From the NCBI GenBank assembly GCA_020543525.1, contig JAHYIO010000030.1, positions 62,001-126,000 on the forward strand: a DNA stretch of 64,000 nucleotides. Direction: 5' to 3'. Under the pieces are notes generated by a model. That model was given only the letters and a program-made list of their open reading frames with translations. It searched no databases and was not told the DNA's origin. The number at the start of each line of letters is the position of its first letter. Position 1 is the first letter of the stretch. This document shows positions 1 through 11,627 of this stretch, in pieces. The stretch comes from Coriolopsis trogii. Lineage: Eukaryota; Basidiomycota; Agaricomycetes; Polyporales; Polyporaceae. The translations under genes and the position numbers were made by a program.

Positions 1-1033
1 CCTTGCTGAGCACGATGTGCCTTCCCTCATCGGCCTCCCGTTCCCGCAGTTTCCGGACCCCCTTGGTCACCTTCCCTGGTGGATTCAGTCCGAGCAACTT
101 CTCAAACCATGATCTCGGGTCCGTCGGTTGGTTGACGTTACGCCAGTTGCCCAGCTTCGTCACAGCAGAGTTGTTAACCTCGTCATCCAATATTGCTCTC
201 CGGTAGTCTTCTACACCGTCTTTGATAGCGGTCACGGTGAGGATGAACAGAAGCGGAAGAGCTGCGGTCTGTGGTGATGGCGCGCCGAACACGGGGAAAA
301 CTGTCATATATGTCAGTGCCAATGATACCGGTCACACGAAGCTGTCCTACCTTGTACAATGACGAGGGCAAGGAAGTAGAGGTTGGCCACGCTGCGAGTA
401 TAATCGTTAGCGCGACTGGGCTAGAGACGTTCCAGACGAATGGGGGCTTGCGCAGCAAGAACGTAAGCACGGAAAGTGTTACATGCAGTCATTGATGTAT
501 GATGCTCAGGTGTCCCCCAGCGCGCCGGATTTACGATATAGCATTCATGCAAGCCAAAGGAATACACTCACCGACGGAATTGTTCATAAAGATTCTTGGG
601 AATGAACGTGATGACAGTGTATTCTATGCAAACGTTACGGCAAGGCCAAGCATGAAAGGAGGATGTACATACTGCTCGTGCGCACTTTGTTTCGCGCATA
701 CCTCGTCAGAGGTTCACCATGATGGTCTACCTCGTCTATAGGTAGAGGGCAGTTGACATACACGTTCCGCCGCCGGCCAGCGATGTTTGAGGTAGCAGGG
801 CCAGCCGTCTGGTCGCTGTCTTTCCGCTTCTCAGTCCCTCTCCGGAAGAACCTGGAGCCCTTCTTCCTCATCGTCTTCCTTCGTTCTGCCCGCTGCTCCT
901 GGCGGATAGACTCGGCAATAGTCGAGGCTGCCGTTCGGACGGTGCGAAGACGAAGCTCGGGGTCGACGGCATCGTTGATTTCGTCGTCGGTGTCGATGTC
1001 GTCCGGGTGCGGTCGTCGGCGAAGGAAAGACAT
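1..1033 (-). CDS. DNF1: Phospholipid-translocating P-type ATPase, DNF1/2 type (N-terminal part; cut by window edge)
   Basis: This is the 5' part of a P4-ATPase that flips aminophospholipids from the outer to the inner leaflet of plasma or endosomal membranes. Four exons can be read on the minus strand: 1033-673, 623-572, 391-351 and 300-1, joined in frame by GT-AG introns. The product begins with a basic, Ser-rich cytosolic tail (MSFLRRRPHPDDIDTD). It then shows P4-ATPase N-terminal signatures: NVYVNCPLP, RNKVRTSKYT, the first membrane hairpin (VANLYFLALVIVQ), and the TAIKDGVEDYRR motif followed by DDEVNNS. About 251 residues are visible, while full-length family members have 1,300 or more, so the phosphorylation (DKTG) and other catalytic domains lie left of the window. 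The ATG at 1033 has no upstream in-frame exon that I can see. DNF1/2 is preferred over DRS2 or NEO1 because of the region after the EVNN motif; this is a family-level judgement. Confidence 0.9.
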
Positions 1034-2080
1034 AGGGTTGAGGAGTCACGGAGACCCAGAGCCAGCTCGGTAGCCCGCAGAAAACAAAAGTAAGCTGGAG
1101 AGAGAAAGGATGGAGAAGAGTGAAGCTGGCCGAAAGGGCCGTGGCGGTGAGCATAAACTCGACGCTGGCGCAGCCAAGGCCGCCCAGCGCCGTGGACCCC
1201 GGAACTCCCATAGCCAAGTACCTTGATAGGACCTTGTGATTGTGATTAGTCTATCACCGGCACTCTATTAACTCTGGCCTAACATAGTCAGTAATATCTA
1301 TTACCATCTCGGGGAGGAACGCATAAGCAGTTACACCAATCTACAGCGGTGTCAGCGGGGCGCGGCCAAGTTGACCGATTGCGGCCGCGCTCATTTCGGG
1401 AGACTTGTTGTCATCTTCCTCCTCTCAACGACAAGACGCTTATTTTGGGACGATATAAGCGCGTTCACGGCGGGCCTCCCACCGAGTTTGCCCAGCGACC
1501 ACATATTCATTCTCAAACTAACCAAAGTCATGCAAGAAAGTCACGTTCCTAGGGACGCGTTCCTTGGCCAAGCGGTCGCGGCAAGTGATCAGAACAGAAA
1601 CATATCCCACTTCGATTAGTAAGTCCCTAAGATGAGGATTGCACCGGCCGCGATCGAATACTAGTTACCGCGATGTGGCTCTTCTACGCAGTCCTTTCCT
1701 TGTCGAGCTATGTGACTGTGTTGCTACACGTACGAGCGCGACAGGAGCTGCGAGTTGCACAGGCTCGGATTATACTTATTATGGTTTCGATGGACAGTGA
1801 TAGTCCCCTCAGTCTAGTGGCAGTATGAAATGGTTCAATACAATCAGCTGGTATACATCTATATATATGGCAAGTCATACAACGCGACATTTGTGATGCT
1901 ACATATACAGAACGCAGCAGCCCGTAGGCTGGCGCAAGATCGGAATTTATAAATAATAGTCATCAAGAGATTGAAGTCGAATGTCTGCCTTACCATCTGG
2001 GAAGCCACAGCTGGCACCCTGATGGCCATAACACAGATGTCAATGCATTTTGAAACGCATCTTCAGCTGACCCTCCACCG
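1034..2080. other. Intergenic, no gene seen
   Basis: This stretch holds the 5' flank of the flippase gene and the 3' flank of the F-box gene. Short ORFs on both strands have no splice-compatible partners and no recognisable motif. I see no RNA gene. Confidence 0.5.
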
Positions 2081-3752
2081 TCACCACTGCCTTGTCGATG
2101 CACTGCCCGCCCCGACCGTAGAAGATGCGCTCTGATCTGGCCTCTCCCAGACATACCACTCCTTCATCGACGACGACCCCGGCTTCCTAGGGACCAGTTC
2201 CCGACTCTCGTCATCGTTGCCAGGTTTGCGCCAGACAGGAGTATACCCCACGGGCACCTCGAACGTGACGCGCACCTCCGGCCGGATCGCCTGGCCCCCG
2301 AGGAGGAACATCTGCGCCACAGACAGCTCGCGCATCGACGACAGCGCCTCGAACATCGCCGCAAACGTCTGCGCCGGCCCATCAATGTCGCGGAGCGCGA
2401 GGGTCTCCAGCTGCGGGAACGGGCATGAGGAGCTGGAGCTCCTCGAACCCGCATCCGAGCCCGAATCCGACCGTACGCTTTTCACGGTGCACGCGCGCAG
2501 AAGCGGCGACGCGTCCAGATTCCTCTCGCGCCCCGGCGAAGTCGCCTCCTCGAGCGCGAGGTGGCGCAGATGCGGCGCGTCCAGCATGTCCACCAAAGTC
2601 GCTGCGCTGTACGCGTCGTCGTACGCCACCACCATCGTTTCCAGGTGCGGGAGGCTCACAGGCTCTTCGCCCACTGCGCTTCCACTCGTCTGCGGACTGT
2701 CTGGGGATCGCGGGCCTGTGACGCGGATGTTGAGTGTCCGGAGGCCTGGGCAGCGCTCGAGGAGCGCCTTGAAGTCGCGTTCGCTCGGCCGCACGTCCTT
2801 GCAGTGGTAGGAGAGGTCGAGTGTTTCCATGGCGGATCCTTGTGATGGGAGGAGGCGCGGAAGGGCCGCCCATTGCGTATGCACGCCCGACAGAACGAGC
2901 TTCTTCAAGCGCGATAGCACGGGCGTGTTTGATTCCGCCGATGCGAAGATGGGAAGGAGTGCGCCGAAGGGGAGGTGCGCGGCATCCTTGCTGTCTACCG
3001 GGCTGAACTCGCTATTGTAGCTGACGAACTCGTTGCAGCGCATGAGAACGAGGGTTTCCAGGAAAGGGAGACTTTTGGGCAGCGGACGCGGTGTCGAGAC
3101 GAAAGCAGGGATCTGCATGCTAAGACAGTCTAATGCGGTCTGCATGGGCGCCCACCGGTCGGTGAGGATAGCAAGAGATCGGAAACGATGGACATGGGGC
3201 ACGAGAATGTTCAGCACATGATGCATGTGCTCGACCTTGAATGGGTGCGCATAGTCGTAGACCTCGTCGATGTACGGACTGATGACAGCTCCATATGAGC
3301 TTCACGGGAACGGGTCAGACGCCTCATGGCAAGTTGTAGTACGGATGGACTCACTCTGATTCCGAGAAGTCCCAGTCGGGATCCCTCGCGTCAATGAAGA
3401 CATCAAGCGGACACCTGCCCGACCTGGATGCGTATCGCGACACTGCGGCGAAGAGTGAACCTGCGCGATGGTAGATGACATCTCCAATCGTGACGCAGAT
3501 CCTCGTCCAAAGCTGGGGTGTCCCTGTGGCGACCTCTCGCCAGTGCTTGTTCACTGCAGCGAAGACGTCTGGCGAAGTACCGGACGAGAGACAAGGAGAA
3601 ATTTCATTCCCTTGCTCGTTCTCGTCATTGGATCCCGCCTCTGAGCCCGGGGCAGGGTTAGGTGTATGTGCGCAAAGTAGGAAGATGTGGGACAGTAACT
3701 CCACAGGGAGCTTCGCGATAGGCGTCGAGTCTCTTGTTTGCGGTAGTGCCAT
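2081..3752 (-). CDS. F-box domain protein
   Basis: Two exons (3752-3355 and 3299-2081) joined by a 55 nt intron give 538 residues. The N-terminus carries an F-box (IAKLPVELLSHIFLLCAHT, about residues 13-30) and then the usual basidiomycete continuation in which a short helix containing KHWREVATGTPQLW follows an acidic linker. The remaining 400 residues are Leu-rich and LRR-like, with repeated patterns such as LETLVLMRC, METLDLSY, LRTLNIRV and LRHLALEE. F-box proteins link Skp1/Cullin-1 ubiquitin ligases to substrates, but the target cannot be read from sequence. This family is greatly expanded in Agaricomycetes. I chose the ATG at 3752 because it lies just before the F-box; an in-frame ORF continues upstream and leaves a longer N-terminus possible. 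Confidence 0.85.
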
Positions 3753-4827
3753 ACTCGACAATGGCCGAAAGGGGGGATCCGAGTGATGTTGAGAGGAGTC
3801 CAGGTGAAGTGTGAGTGGTTTATAGTCTGTTTCGCCCTCCGGTCTCTTAGCGTTTACGGGACGTCGCGAGGCGACAGTGGTAGCGGTTGTAGTGAGCGAC
3901 CGACACATGACGAACAGCCTTAGTTGTGGGAAGCTCGACGTCCGAGGGAGCGAGGGAGATAAGTGTCGAGGACGATGCCAGGATCACCGCCAGTGCGTGT
4001 TCATCATCGAGTTAAGTATGATCCACGCTCGCGTTCCCGCCCACAATCGTCTTTTGTCTACGAGCGTGACAAATGATGGGCGTCCGCATCAACTGAGTCG
4101 AGCGAACAAAAGAAACCATCTAGCCGCGCAGAATCTATCGGAATGTCGGGTTCGGGTCTATTGTCTTTCGCCCTTGCAGCTGCGGTCCGAGCATCAGAGA
4201 GAAGGCTATCTGCTTCCCATCCGGCTCACATGTCATTACATCCGCATGTCCGAAAACAGCTGCTCCTTTGAGTGTCCCTAATCAGGACTATTCGTTGACA
4301 TTGTCGCGCGCCCACCGCTGGCGGCGCGAGTAACGTCGATAACGCGCACGACGCCAGCGATGGATTGAGTCGGATGCTCGCTCTTCGCCCATTGGATATT
4401 GAACCGTGAACGATCTGTGCCATCGCCATTAGCGCCTATGCCGTAAGTACCTATACACTGGTCCGAGAATGTCAACTCCTGTGGTTCACATTGACTTCCA
4501 TCTAGCTTTTCAGGTACGTACCATGCCCAGCACCACACCTATACTTGTCACGGCGCCCAGACCTGATAGGCGGCCCTTTCGAGTAGAAGGTCCTATTCAT
4601 TGGCGTCGGCTTCTGGCAACTCAGCGTGTTTTCTGTAAGCACGTAGTAAATCGGCTATTGGAGAGGTCATGAGACGCAAGAGCTCCCGACGTGGGTACCG
4701 TCTGATCCCTGCAAGCGGAGTGAGCGGTGCGATGACGGCAATCGGTTCAGCGCACAGGATACATAAACCCACCCAGAGTGTCGCGAAGGATGTCGAAACA
4801 ACATCCCACCACGCTCAGCTGTCGAAG
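3753..4827. other. Divergent promoter region between F-box and lactonase genes
   Basis: About 1.07 kb separates the two divergent starts. Minus-strand open frames around 4278-4538 and 4593-4820 have protein-like stretches, but no ATG-led model with consistent splicing could be built, so no gene is called here. Confidence 0.45.
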
Positions 4828-6497
4828 ATGGTCGTAGCCACAAGTCTAGCAGTAGCCGTTGCCGGTCTCGCCATATGGGCGAATGGTGCGACAGCCTCGC
4901 AGTTTGGGGCGACGAACAAAGGAGTTCCACCACAAGCTGTGGTGAGTCGATAGCCTTCATATTGAAGCTGTGTATGGATCTTACTCAATGCGCGCGCGTG
5001 TCTGTCACTGATCGACATCGACATCGACCTCCTGCTGCGGCACTGCGGACTGGGCGCACATGGCGTTGCAGTTTGTCAACCCTCTGTCCTTCAACGTCCT
5101 CGGGATCAACGGGTCCTTCCGTGAATCCTCGGTGACCGAGTTCTTCAACCCAACAAACACGACCCCGCCGTTCTTCCAGGTCTTCCACAATGACTTCCTC
5201 AAGATCCTAGGCCCGAGCGCATCAATACGTGCAGTCGCAGCAAACCCGACGTTTGCGTTCGCACATGAAGCGCCTGTGTGGGTGCCTGCCACAGATGAAG
5301 TGTTTTTCTCGAGCAACGACGGCGGCGATATGGGAATGAGCGACATCGACCACAACAACCAAGTGTCAAAGATCAGCTTGAAAGAAGTCGCCACGGCGAT
5401 TAGGGCGGCCTCGGGCCCGACCGCGCCGGTCAACGTCACTGTAACGAAAGTAAGCCCCAAGCATCGCTCGCCACGACAACTTGGAATGATGAACAGTGTA
5501 TTCTTCACAGATCGACCTACCAGAAACTGTGCAGATGACCAACGGAGGGACCGGACCACTGCACGGGAAGATCGTCCTCGTGAACTCCGGACGGGGTCCC
5601 ATCCCTCCGTCCATCGCATTGGTCGACCCGTCGCCCCCGCACAACACGACCATCTTGCTGGACAACTTCTTCGGCAGGCAATTCAACTCATTGAACGACG
5701 TCAAGATCCACCCAGGGACGAACAAGTTATTCTTCACCGACGTTACGTGCGTACACGCACCATCGTCAGCCGCCGTGCAGCGCGATTGACAGCCGACGAG
5801 AACAGATACGGGTTCTTGAACCATTTCCGCCCCTTGCCATTGATTCCGAACCAGGTGTATCGCTTCGACCCAGACACCGGATCTGTGCGGGTTGTGGCTG
5901 ATGGCTTCGACCGCTGCAACGGGATCGCGTTCTCTCCGGACGGGAAAACAGCATTCGTGTATGAAATCGTTCAGTATTCAGCGCAGAGCGGCGGTGCTCA
6001 CCATATGAAATCCACAGCACCGACACGGGCGCAATCGGAGGCTTCTTGGGTAATAACCAAACCGAGCCTGCGACCATGTACGAGCGCGTCTCTTTGAAGC
6101 CACATGAGCGGCACGCTCACCTGATGTTACTCACATAGCTATGAATTCGACGTCGACCCGAAAAGCAATGCCTTCAAAAACCGCCGTGTCTTCGCGTATG
6201 TTGATACCGGCATCGCAGATGGCATCCAGCTTGATGCAGAAGGCAATGTATACGCCGGTACCGGAGACGGGGTCCAGGTAAGCAACGTACCAGCGATTAT
6301 GAGGTGACTGATACTAGATCTGCGCGCCGCGGCAACAGGTGTGGAACCCCGAGGGCATTCTTCTAGGGAAGTTCTTCCTCGGTACCACGTCTGCAAACAT
6401 GGTCTTCGCAGGAAATGGGCGCCTCGTAATCATGGCCGAGACTGCGGTTTACCTCGCTGCCATTGCAGCGAAGGCCAACAAGCTCTCATTTCCATAA
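4828..6497 (+). CDS. Secreted SMP-30/gluconolactonase-type lactonase
   Basis: Seven exons (4828-4941, 5072-5449, 5511-5746, 5806-5958, 6018-6077, 6139-6277, 6339-6497) give 412 residues. The first about 24 residues form a signal peptide (MVVATSLAVAVAGLAIWANG, then ATAS), so the enzyme is predicted to be secreted. The rest reads as a six-bladed beta-propeller of the SMP-30/gluconolactonase/LRE family, with SLNDVKIHP, FFTDVTYGF, RCNGIAFSPDG, VTDTGAIGGF and YVDTGIADGIQLD. In this family these strands carry the acidic and Asn residues that bind the catalytic calcium. Known relatives open sugar lactones or aromatic lactones such as pantoyl lactone; the substrate here is unknown. The last intron has a nearer in-frame acceptor after 6317 that would add seven residues, but the intron would then be only about 40 nt, so 6339 is preferred. 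Confidence 0.85.
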
Positions 6498-6564
6498 GCG
6501 AGTAGCGTGGATCAGGATATGGAGGAAGTGGTACAAAGACAAGCGCAGCAAAAACCAGGGAGTA

Positions 6565-7640
6565 TCAAGCATCGCGGACGAAGCCAGCGGCGGGCCCGTT
6601 CCTCCTCATAACTCCTAGATTCGCTGTACATGTTCCACAATATAAGTTTGGAGGCGGGCCCATTATGTATGAAACGCACCTGGTCTTCGCGTCCAGCCCT
6701 TCGACTTGGACTTCGTCTGATCACCCCTGAGATTGAGGCTACTCTTAAGGAATTTTTCGACTCGGCGTGGTGGTGCTAATCCCTTCGCGACGGTAGGCGA
6801 ATTCAGGACGCCAGACTTGGGTAGTGTACGTATCGTACGCGCTCTGCCCAGAGACATAAGCAACTATCTAGCCAACTAGCAAGAGGCGACTTACCCAACA
6901 ACGAGGTCTTTTGCGGGATGTTTCGTGCGCTTCCGCTTACGCTGAGGTGGGGGCGACACACGTTTGCCTTCATCGAACACAATTTTGGTGGGTTTCGAGG
7001 GTCCGGTAGAGAGCGCGGCCTTGAATAAATGGTCGGGTAGATAGTTGCGTTCGCGAGAAGCCGCTGTTGTTGCAGCAGGTTCCTCATCTTCACTTTCGTC
7101 ATCTTCATCCTCGCCGTCCTCAAGCTGTTCAGCGTCGACCATCATCTCGTCTTCGTCACCTTCTCCGTCGTCTGAGTCCTCGTCTGATCCCGTTTCCTCT
7201 TCGTCGTCCATCTCGTCTTCACTTGCCTCTTCGTCTTCTCCCTCCCCCCTTTCCTCCTCCCTGCCTTCCCCCTCTGGATGCGCGTCTTCCTCCAAGTCGC
7301 TCCCAAGGCCAGACCCCTCTCCATAGTCCGAGTCTTCCTCTTCCGCCTCCATCATCGCGCGCGCCATCCTATCCTCCAACTCTTCTCTGCTCCGCCCTGC
7401 CTCTGACGAGGCGCTCCCACTGACTTTTGCCTTCTCCTTGCCCTTGGCACGCGCGCGCTCCTGCAACGCTTGGTCAACAGCGCGATTCCTGTCCTTCTTC
7501 TTTTGCTTATCGGCTGCCTGGAATTTCAGGACAGCATGGCGATCCCCTTGAGCGGTTTTCTTGGACGAGCCAAACGAGACGGCTTCTGGTGCTTCATCGT
7601 CGCTGGATTCAGACGCAGCGCGTTTTCGTCTGGCAGACAT
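6565..7640 (-). CDS. UTP16: Bud21/Utp16-like SSU processome protein
   Basis: Three exons (7640-6895, 6843-6680, 6614-6565) give 319 residues. The N-terminal half is basic (MSARRKRAASESSDDEAPEA). A long acidic block of Glu/Asp/Ser runs roughly over residues 95-195, and a conserved C-terminal part contains RNYLPDHLFKAA, a KRKRTKHPAKDL basic patch, ARTIRTLPKSG and a GPAAGFVRD end. That order (acidic centre, YLPDHLF motif, then TIRTLP) matches fungal Utp16/Bud21, a nucleolar component of the U3 snoRNP/SSU processome that works in 18S rRNA maturation. The match is from recognition of motif order, not from a search. The stop codon lies only 67 bp from the stop of the convergent lactonase gene, so the 3' UTRs probably overlap. 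Confidence 0.6.
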
Positions 7641-8380
7641 GCGTAATGCAGTTATGCAAATGTGTGTTGCTAGCGTGTTTATGCGGGGAGAGGGTAGCGA
7701 GCCACGAGCGACGGAGTATTGGGAGACCTGTGAATTGAAATCGGTGCACGCAGCAAAGTTTCGGGAAGACGGCGTGACTTCTTGAAGCGTGACGTGACCA
7801 CGTGATAAGTGACCATTTGCGTCATGCGCTCCGTTGGACCGGTCTCAGTGTGGAGAGTTGGAGACGGTTAACCACCTCTTAGTCCTCTCTGAGCACAAAT
7901 GAGAGGGGTTCATACTGTGCTATGTCTTCCTCGTTGATGCACATGCAAGTAGCGATCAGTTGTATAGGCTTGTATAACCTTGGCCAATTTTGTCGCTGAG
8001 GAGTCGGAGGGGTCACTGCCAGTGTTATTACTAGTCTGAGAACTTCGAACGGACCGAACGACCGCTCAACAAGTACACACGTCGACAGCCTATTTGCATA
8101 CTCATATCACAAAGACTCGGAACATGGTATAGTGACACATCGCCAACACGAGCGATACATTAGGAAACGTCGGAGGCAGCAGAGCATGGGATAGTACATA
8201 CACTAGCAGGGCGATAGCATGGGGACGCGCAGCGCGAAACAGGACAATATGAGCGGACGTAAAGCAAGAACATTCCTATGGCGCATTCAGAAGCAGAGTC
8301 AAGAATACAAAGACCATTGCGTTCGAAATCGATAGATGTACCTTTCCCGACGACGGGACACTCCACAACAAGGGCTGCAC
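7641..8380. other. Intergenic, no gene seen
   Basis: This is the 5' flank of the Utp16-like gene and the 3' flank of the coiled-coil gene. No coherent coding signal or RNA gene is visible. Confidence 0.5.
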
Positions 8381-9600
8381 TCACGCGGGGACGGCAACTT
8401 CGTACGAAAGAGAGCGTATGAGCCCGGAGGATTGTACAGCGAGTAGTATGTGAACGCACCTGTATTCCCTGCCTGCAACTGCGCCTGGAGCTCCTTGATC
8501 CTCTCTTCAAGGACCTCTCGTCGCGCTACCTCCTCAGCAGCCATCCTCTCGGCTACCTCTCGGCTCCTCTCTGCCGCCTCTCGCCTCGTTGCGTGCTCAT
8601 CGGCCATCCTTTCAGCGGCTTCTCGGCGTGCCGCCTCCTCAGCGGCCACCCTCTGGGCCTCATCCGCCCTCTCCTCGGCGGCCTGGAGCGCGTGAGCCTT
8701 GCGCTCTGCCTCCAGAACCCGCTCGCATATTCGCTGGAGTCGTTCCTCGTAAGCCGGATAAAGCATATCGTAATCCTTGTCGATGTCGCGATCGGTGACG
8801 ACCTCAAAGGCGATTCCCAAAAGAAAACATCCGCCACCCTTGGCTTTGATCTCCTTCAAGGATATCTTCTTCCTCTCCGCCTCCTCCGCCTGCGGCGTGC
8901 TGTTGGCGTAACTCCGCAGCAATTCCGCGGCTTGGTTACTGTCCATTGCCAACGTGGAAGCAGCACCGCCCACAACGAAGCGGAAAAGGAGACCAGCAAA
9001 CCAATAACATTGGTACTTGAAGAGGTTATACTTTGTCTGGTACTCCTTTATCACAGCGGCAGCGGCTAAGAGCCTGGGGATAGAGACGTCGGGACCAAGG
9101 ATGTGGGAGCAGATAGGCTCCTTCCACTTGAAGCGACCAGTAGGAGGGGTGTCGAACAACCTGACCGTGTCGCATGCAGGAGCCGGAGCAGGGGAAAGGG
9201 AGTGAAGGGAAGACACAGAGCCGCTGTCTCGGGACGCTGCGAGGACGGCCAGGGATCCCACGTATTGTTTGTTCTCCTCGATGTCTCGCTCGACCCGAAT
9301 GTAGCCAATTGGATCGGGGCCATAGGATGGGAGGACGACGTGGCAGACGAGGAACTCGTGGAAGACAGGGGACTGGGATTTGTGGAACTCGACACGGGAT
9401 ATGACGCACGAGTGGAGAAGGGGGTCCGAATCCGAGCAGTACTTGTTGATGGCCTCCTCGATCCGATAGGGTGTCGGTGGGTCATCGGCCAAGACGTGGT
9501 AGAGCACGCGGAAGGACGGGGGCGGCTGAGCCATTGGATGGGGCGAGCGACGGACAAACGGGCGGATGCGTTCGCGGAGGGACGCGAGCCAAGTCAACAT
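8381..9600 (-). CDS. Protein of unknown function with C-terminal Ala/Arg/Glu coiled coil
   Basis: Exon 9600-8460 plus a tiny terminal exon 8397-8381 (62 nt intron) give 385 residues. I recognise no family. Residues 1-24 are a short basic and hydrophobic stretch (MLTWLASLRERIRPFVRRSP). The next 230 residues look globular, with HVVLPSYGPDPIGYIRVERD, FDTPPTGRFKWKEPICSHIL and a Tyr/Trp-rich segment KYQCYWFAGLLFRFVVGG. From about residue 275 the chain becomes a long helix of Ala/Glu/Arg heptads (repeats of AAEEAARREAAERMADE), ending LKELQAQLQAGNTVAVPA. This domain plan resembles lineage-specific basidiomycete proteins of unknown role. The start could also be the second Met at 9534, which would remove the hydrophobic leader. 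The splice to the last 17 nt is inferred from its GTGCGT donor and an in-frame stop. Confidence 0.7.
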
Positions 9601-11627
9601 GATGATGAGGGGTATGTATAGGGGGTACGCTGAGCTGGTGCACGAGAGCACAGAACGACCAACGCCTCGCGGTGCACAACGAAGATGCAGGAGCGCACAC
9701 TCACCGCTGCCAGCGGTCATCCAGCGACGCATGTTCGCGTATCGATGTTCTCACCCCTCGGCCGGCTCTTGTATGGGTCCTCCCCTTCATTTCGCGAAGA
9801 TCGTCCCAGCAGCAGGTCAAACACGGGGCAATCGCGAATCGAGCACACTGGATTCCAAGGAGAGGGTTGTCGTCGTGCCGTCGGGGACTGCACGGACTTA
9901 TCAGCGCCTACAAAATAACCTCCATAACAACTACTGATTAGTCAGCATGAGCGGCAAACGTCGTGAAGCCGGAAGTTGGAATGGTTATCTGTAGCACCAT
10001 GATCGTGATCCCTCTGCAGTGATCCTCTCGAAACACCTCATTCTTCACGATGGTATTGTTCAGTCCTAGGCATTCTCCTAGGACTATAACGCAATCGGTA
10101 AATGCGCCAAGCCGCTCCTTGTGGCTATAACTGACCGACCTTTTCTATTTGTAAGGCGTGCCATACCATGCTTGTGTTTCAAGGCTGGACTTCATGAACG
10201 TGGTCAAGATTCCCATGCTGATACCCACGACAAACTGAATACAAGCAGACTCCATCCTTGCAATCATATAGATGATAATGCGCCAGTGTTAGGACATTTT
10301 GCTATCCGGTGGCATGATGTTTCAGGCTGTCTATCATGCGCTCATCCTGCCATTTGCTAATTCACGAGGTGCGCGCTCCATTGCCGTGTGGTGGTCTAGA
10401 AGGGGACCGAGTCTTTGCCATGAGGTATGGTGTTACTTCGGGAACCGTCCAGCAGTGGACTTTCGCAACTTCGCCTGCAGGGTTTGAGAAAGCGTGACCC
10501 ACACAGGATCCGCGATTGGCCGACCTACTGAGTCGGATGCCACGGCTCATGAGCGTTGAGGATCGTCGACATTGGGGCTGTTGCTTGGTCCGCTCTATGA
10601 GCGTCGAGCGAGATCGCGCGATATGGAAGATCTCCCATGATGTACCAATGTTGGAGCGGTTTGCAGCATGGATGAGAGAAGCCGTCCAAGAGCACCGTGC
10701 TTGTCTCTGTATTCCACGATATGCAATCAGTGGCCGATAGTTGGAGCCAAGTCCCTCCCGGTCCACCCAGTACCGTCAAACGCATTACAGTCACCCCCCT
10801 TATTACGCTGCCTGATCACGGTCCAACACGCCTTGTCGCAACCTCTCGGTTGCTGTCATTAATGCGAGAAATCTCATGGTAAAGTTCACCGGCCTGCTTG
10901 TTTCCTCCCGTACAGACACGTGCCTCGTATACTCGTCGCCTCTCGATCCGACCGTGGCAACACATACCAGATTGTCCACTGGGATTGCTGTCGGCTTCAC
11001 ATCGAGCCGCAGCAATACGAGTCAGATGATTCACTGGGAGTGCACCGCAACGAACCGCGACCTAGTGCCACGACTGAAACACGGAGGCTGTTGTCTCGAT
11101 ATGTCATCAAACGAAGATAAGCGAGTACTTTTTCTCTCGGGTTGGACTTCGAAAGCAGCGTGCTTGTGGCTCTGCCCCCTTCCGCTCCTGGCAACCCACC
11201 TTGTTGTGGCGAAGTCTGTCGAGAGACTCCGAATGCGTCGGGACGTTATTGAGGAATCCATACAAGACACGTAACGTCCCATCGCATTAGGGCAGAATAT
11301 CGCTAACAAATGTTAAAACAGAACTATTCCCGAGTGTTCGGGATTTCATGGTATTGAGTGAGAGTGTCTAGAATGTAGTAGATGCGGATGAGATGCGGAA
11401 GGACTTCGAACGAGCCCGACAAGAAGGTAACCGAAACTGTACTGGTACGCGAGAGACGAAAGTGTGTGTGCTACGAGATACAGCGTGAGGGTGGGGACAG
11501 TCTATATCGTGATGAGCAATCAACAAAGTCCGAGAAGCAGATGAAAGCGCGGAACGGTGCAGAGAAGACCCCATACGTCAAAAGGAATAACTTATATACA
11601 ACGTCACGAACCGAGCCAAGGAGCGCG
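9601..11627. other. 2.0 kb gene-free stretch
   Basis: Many small ORFs occur on both strands, the longest about 130 codons, but none has protein-like composition or splice-consistent extensions. I see no TIR element or tRNA. The right end includes the 3' UTR of the MFS gene. Confidence 0.45.

Noticed and set aside
4593..4820. Antisense frame over the lactonase signal-peptide region reading WDVVSTSFATLWVGLCILCA-like hydrophobic sequence
   Set aside because: No ATG, bounded by stops, overlaps the well-supported lactonase start, and no splice partners could be joined.
6278..6317. Shorter last intron in the lactonase gene, adding seven residues
   Set aside because: At 40 nt the intron would be below the size of all other well-supported introns here, and the added residues interrupt a propeller strand.
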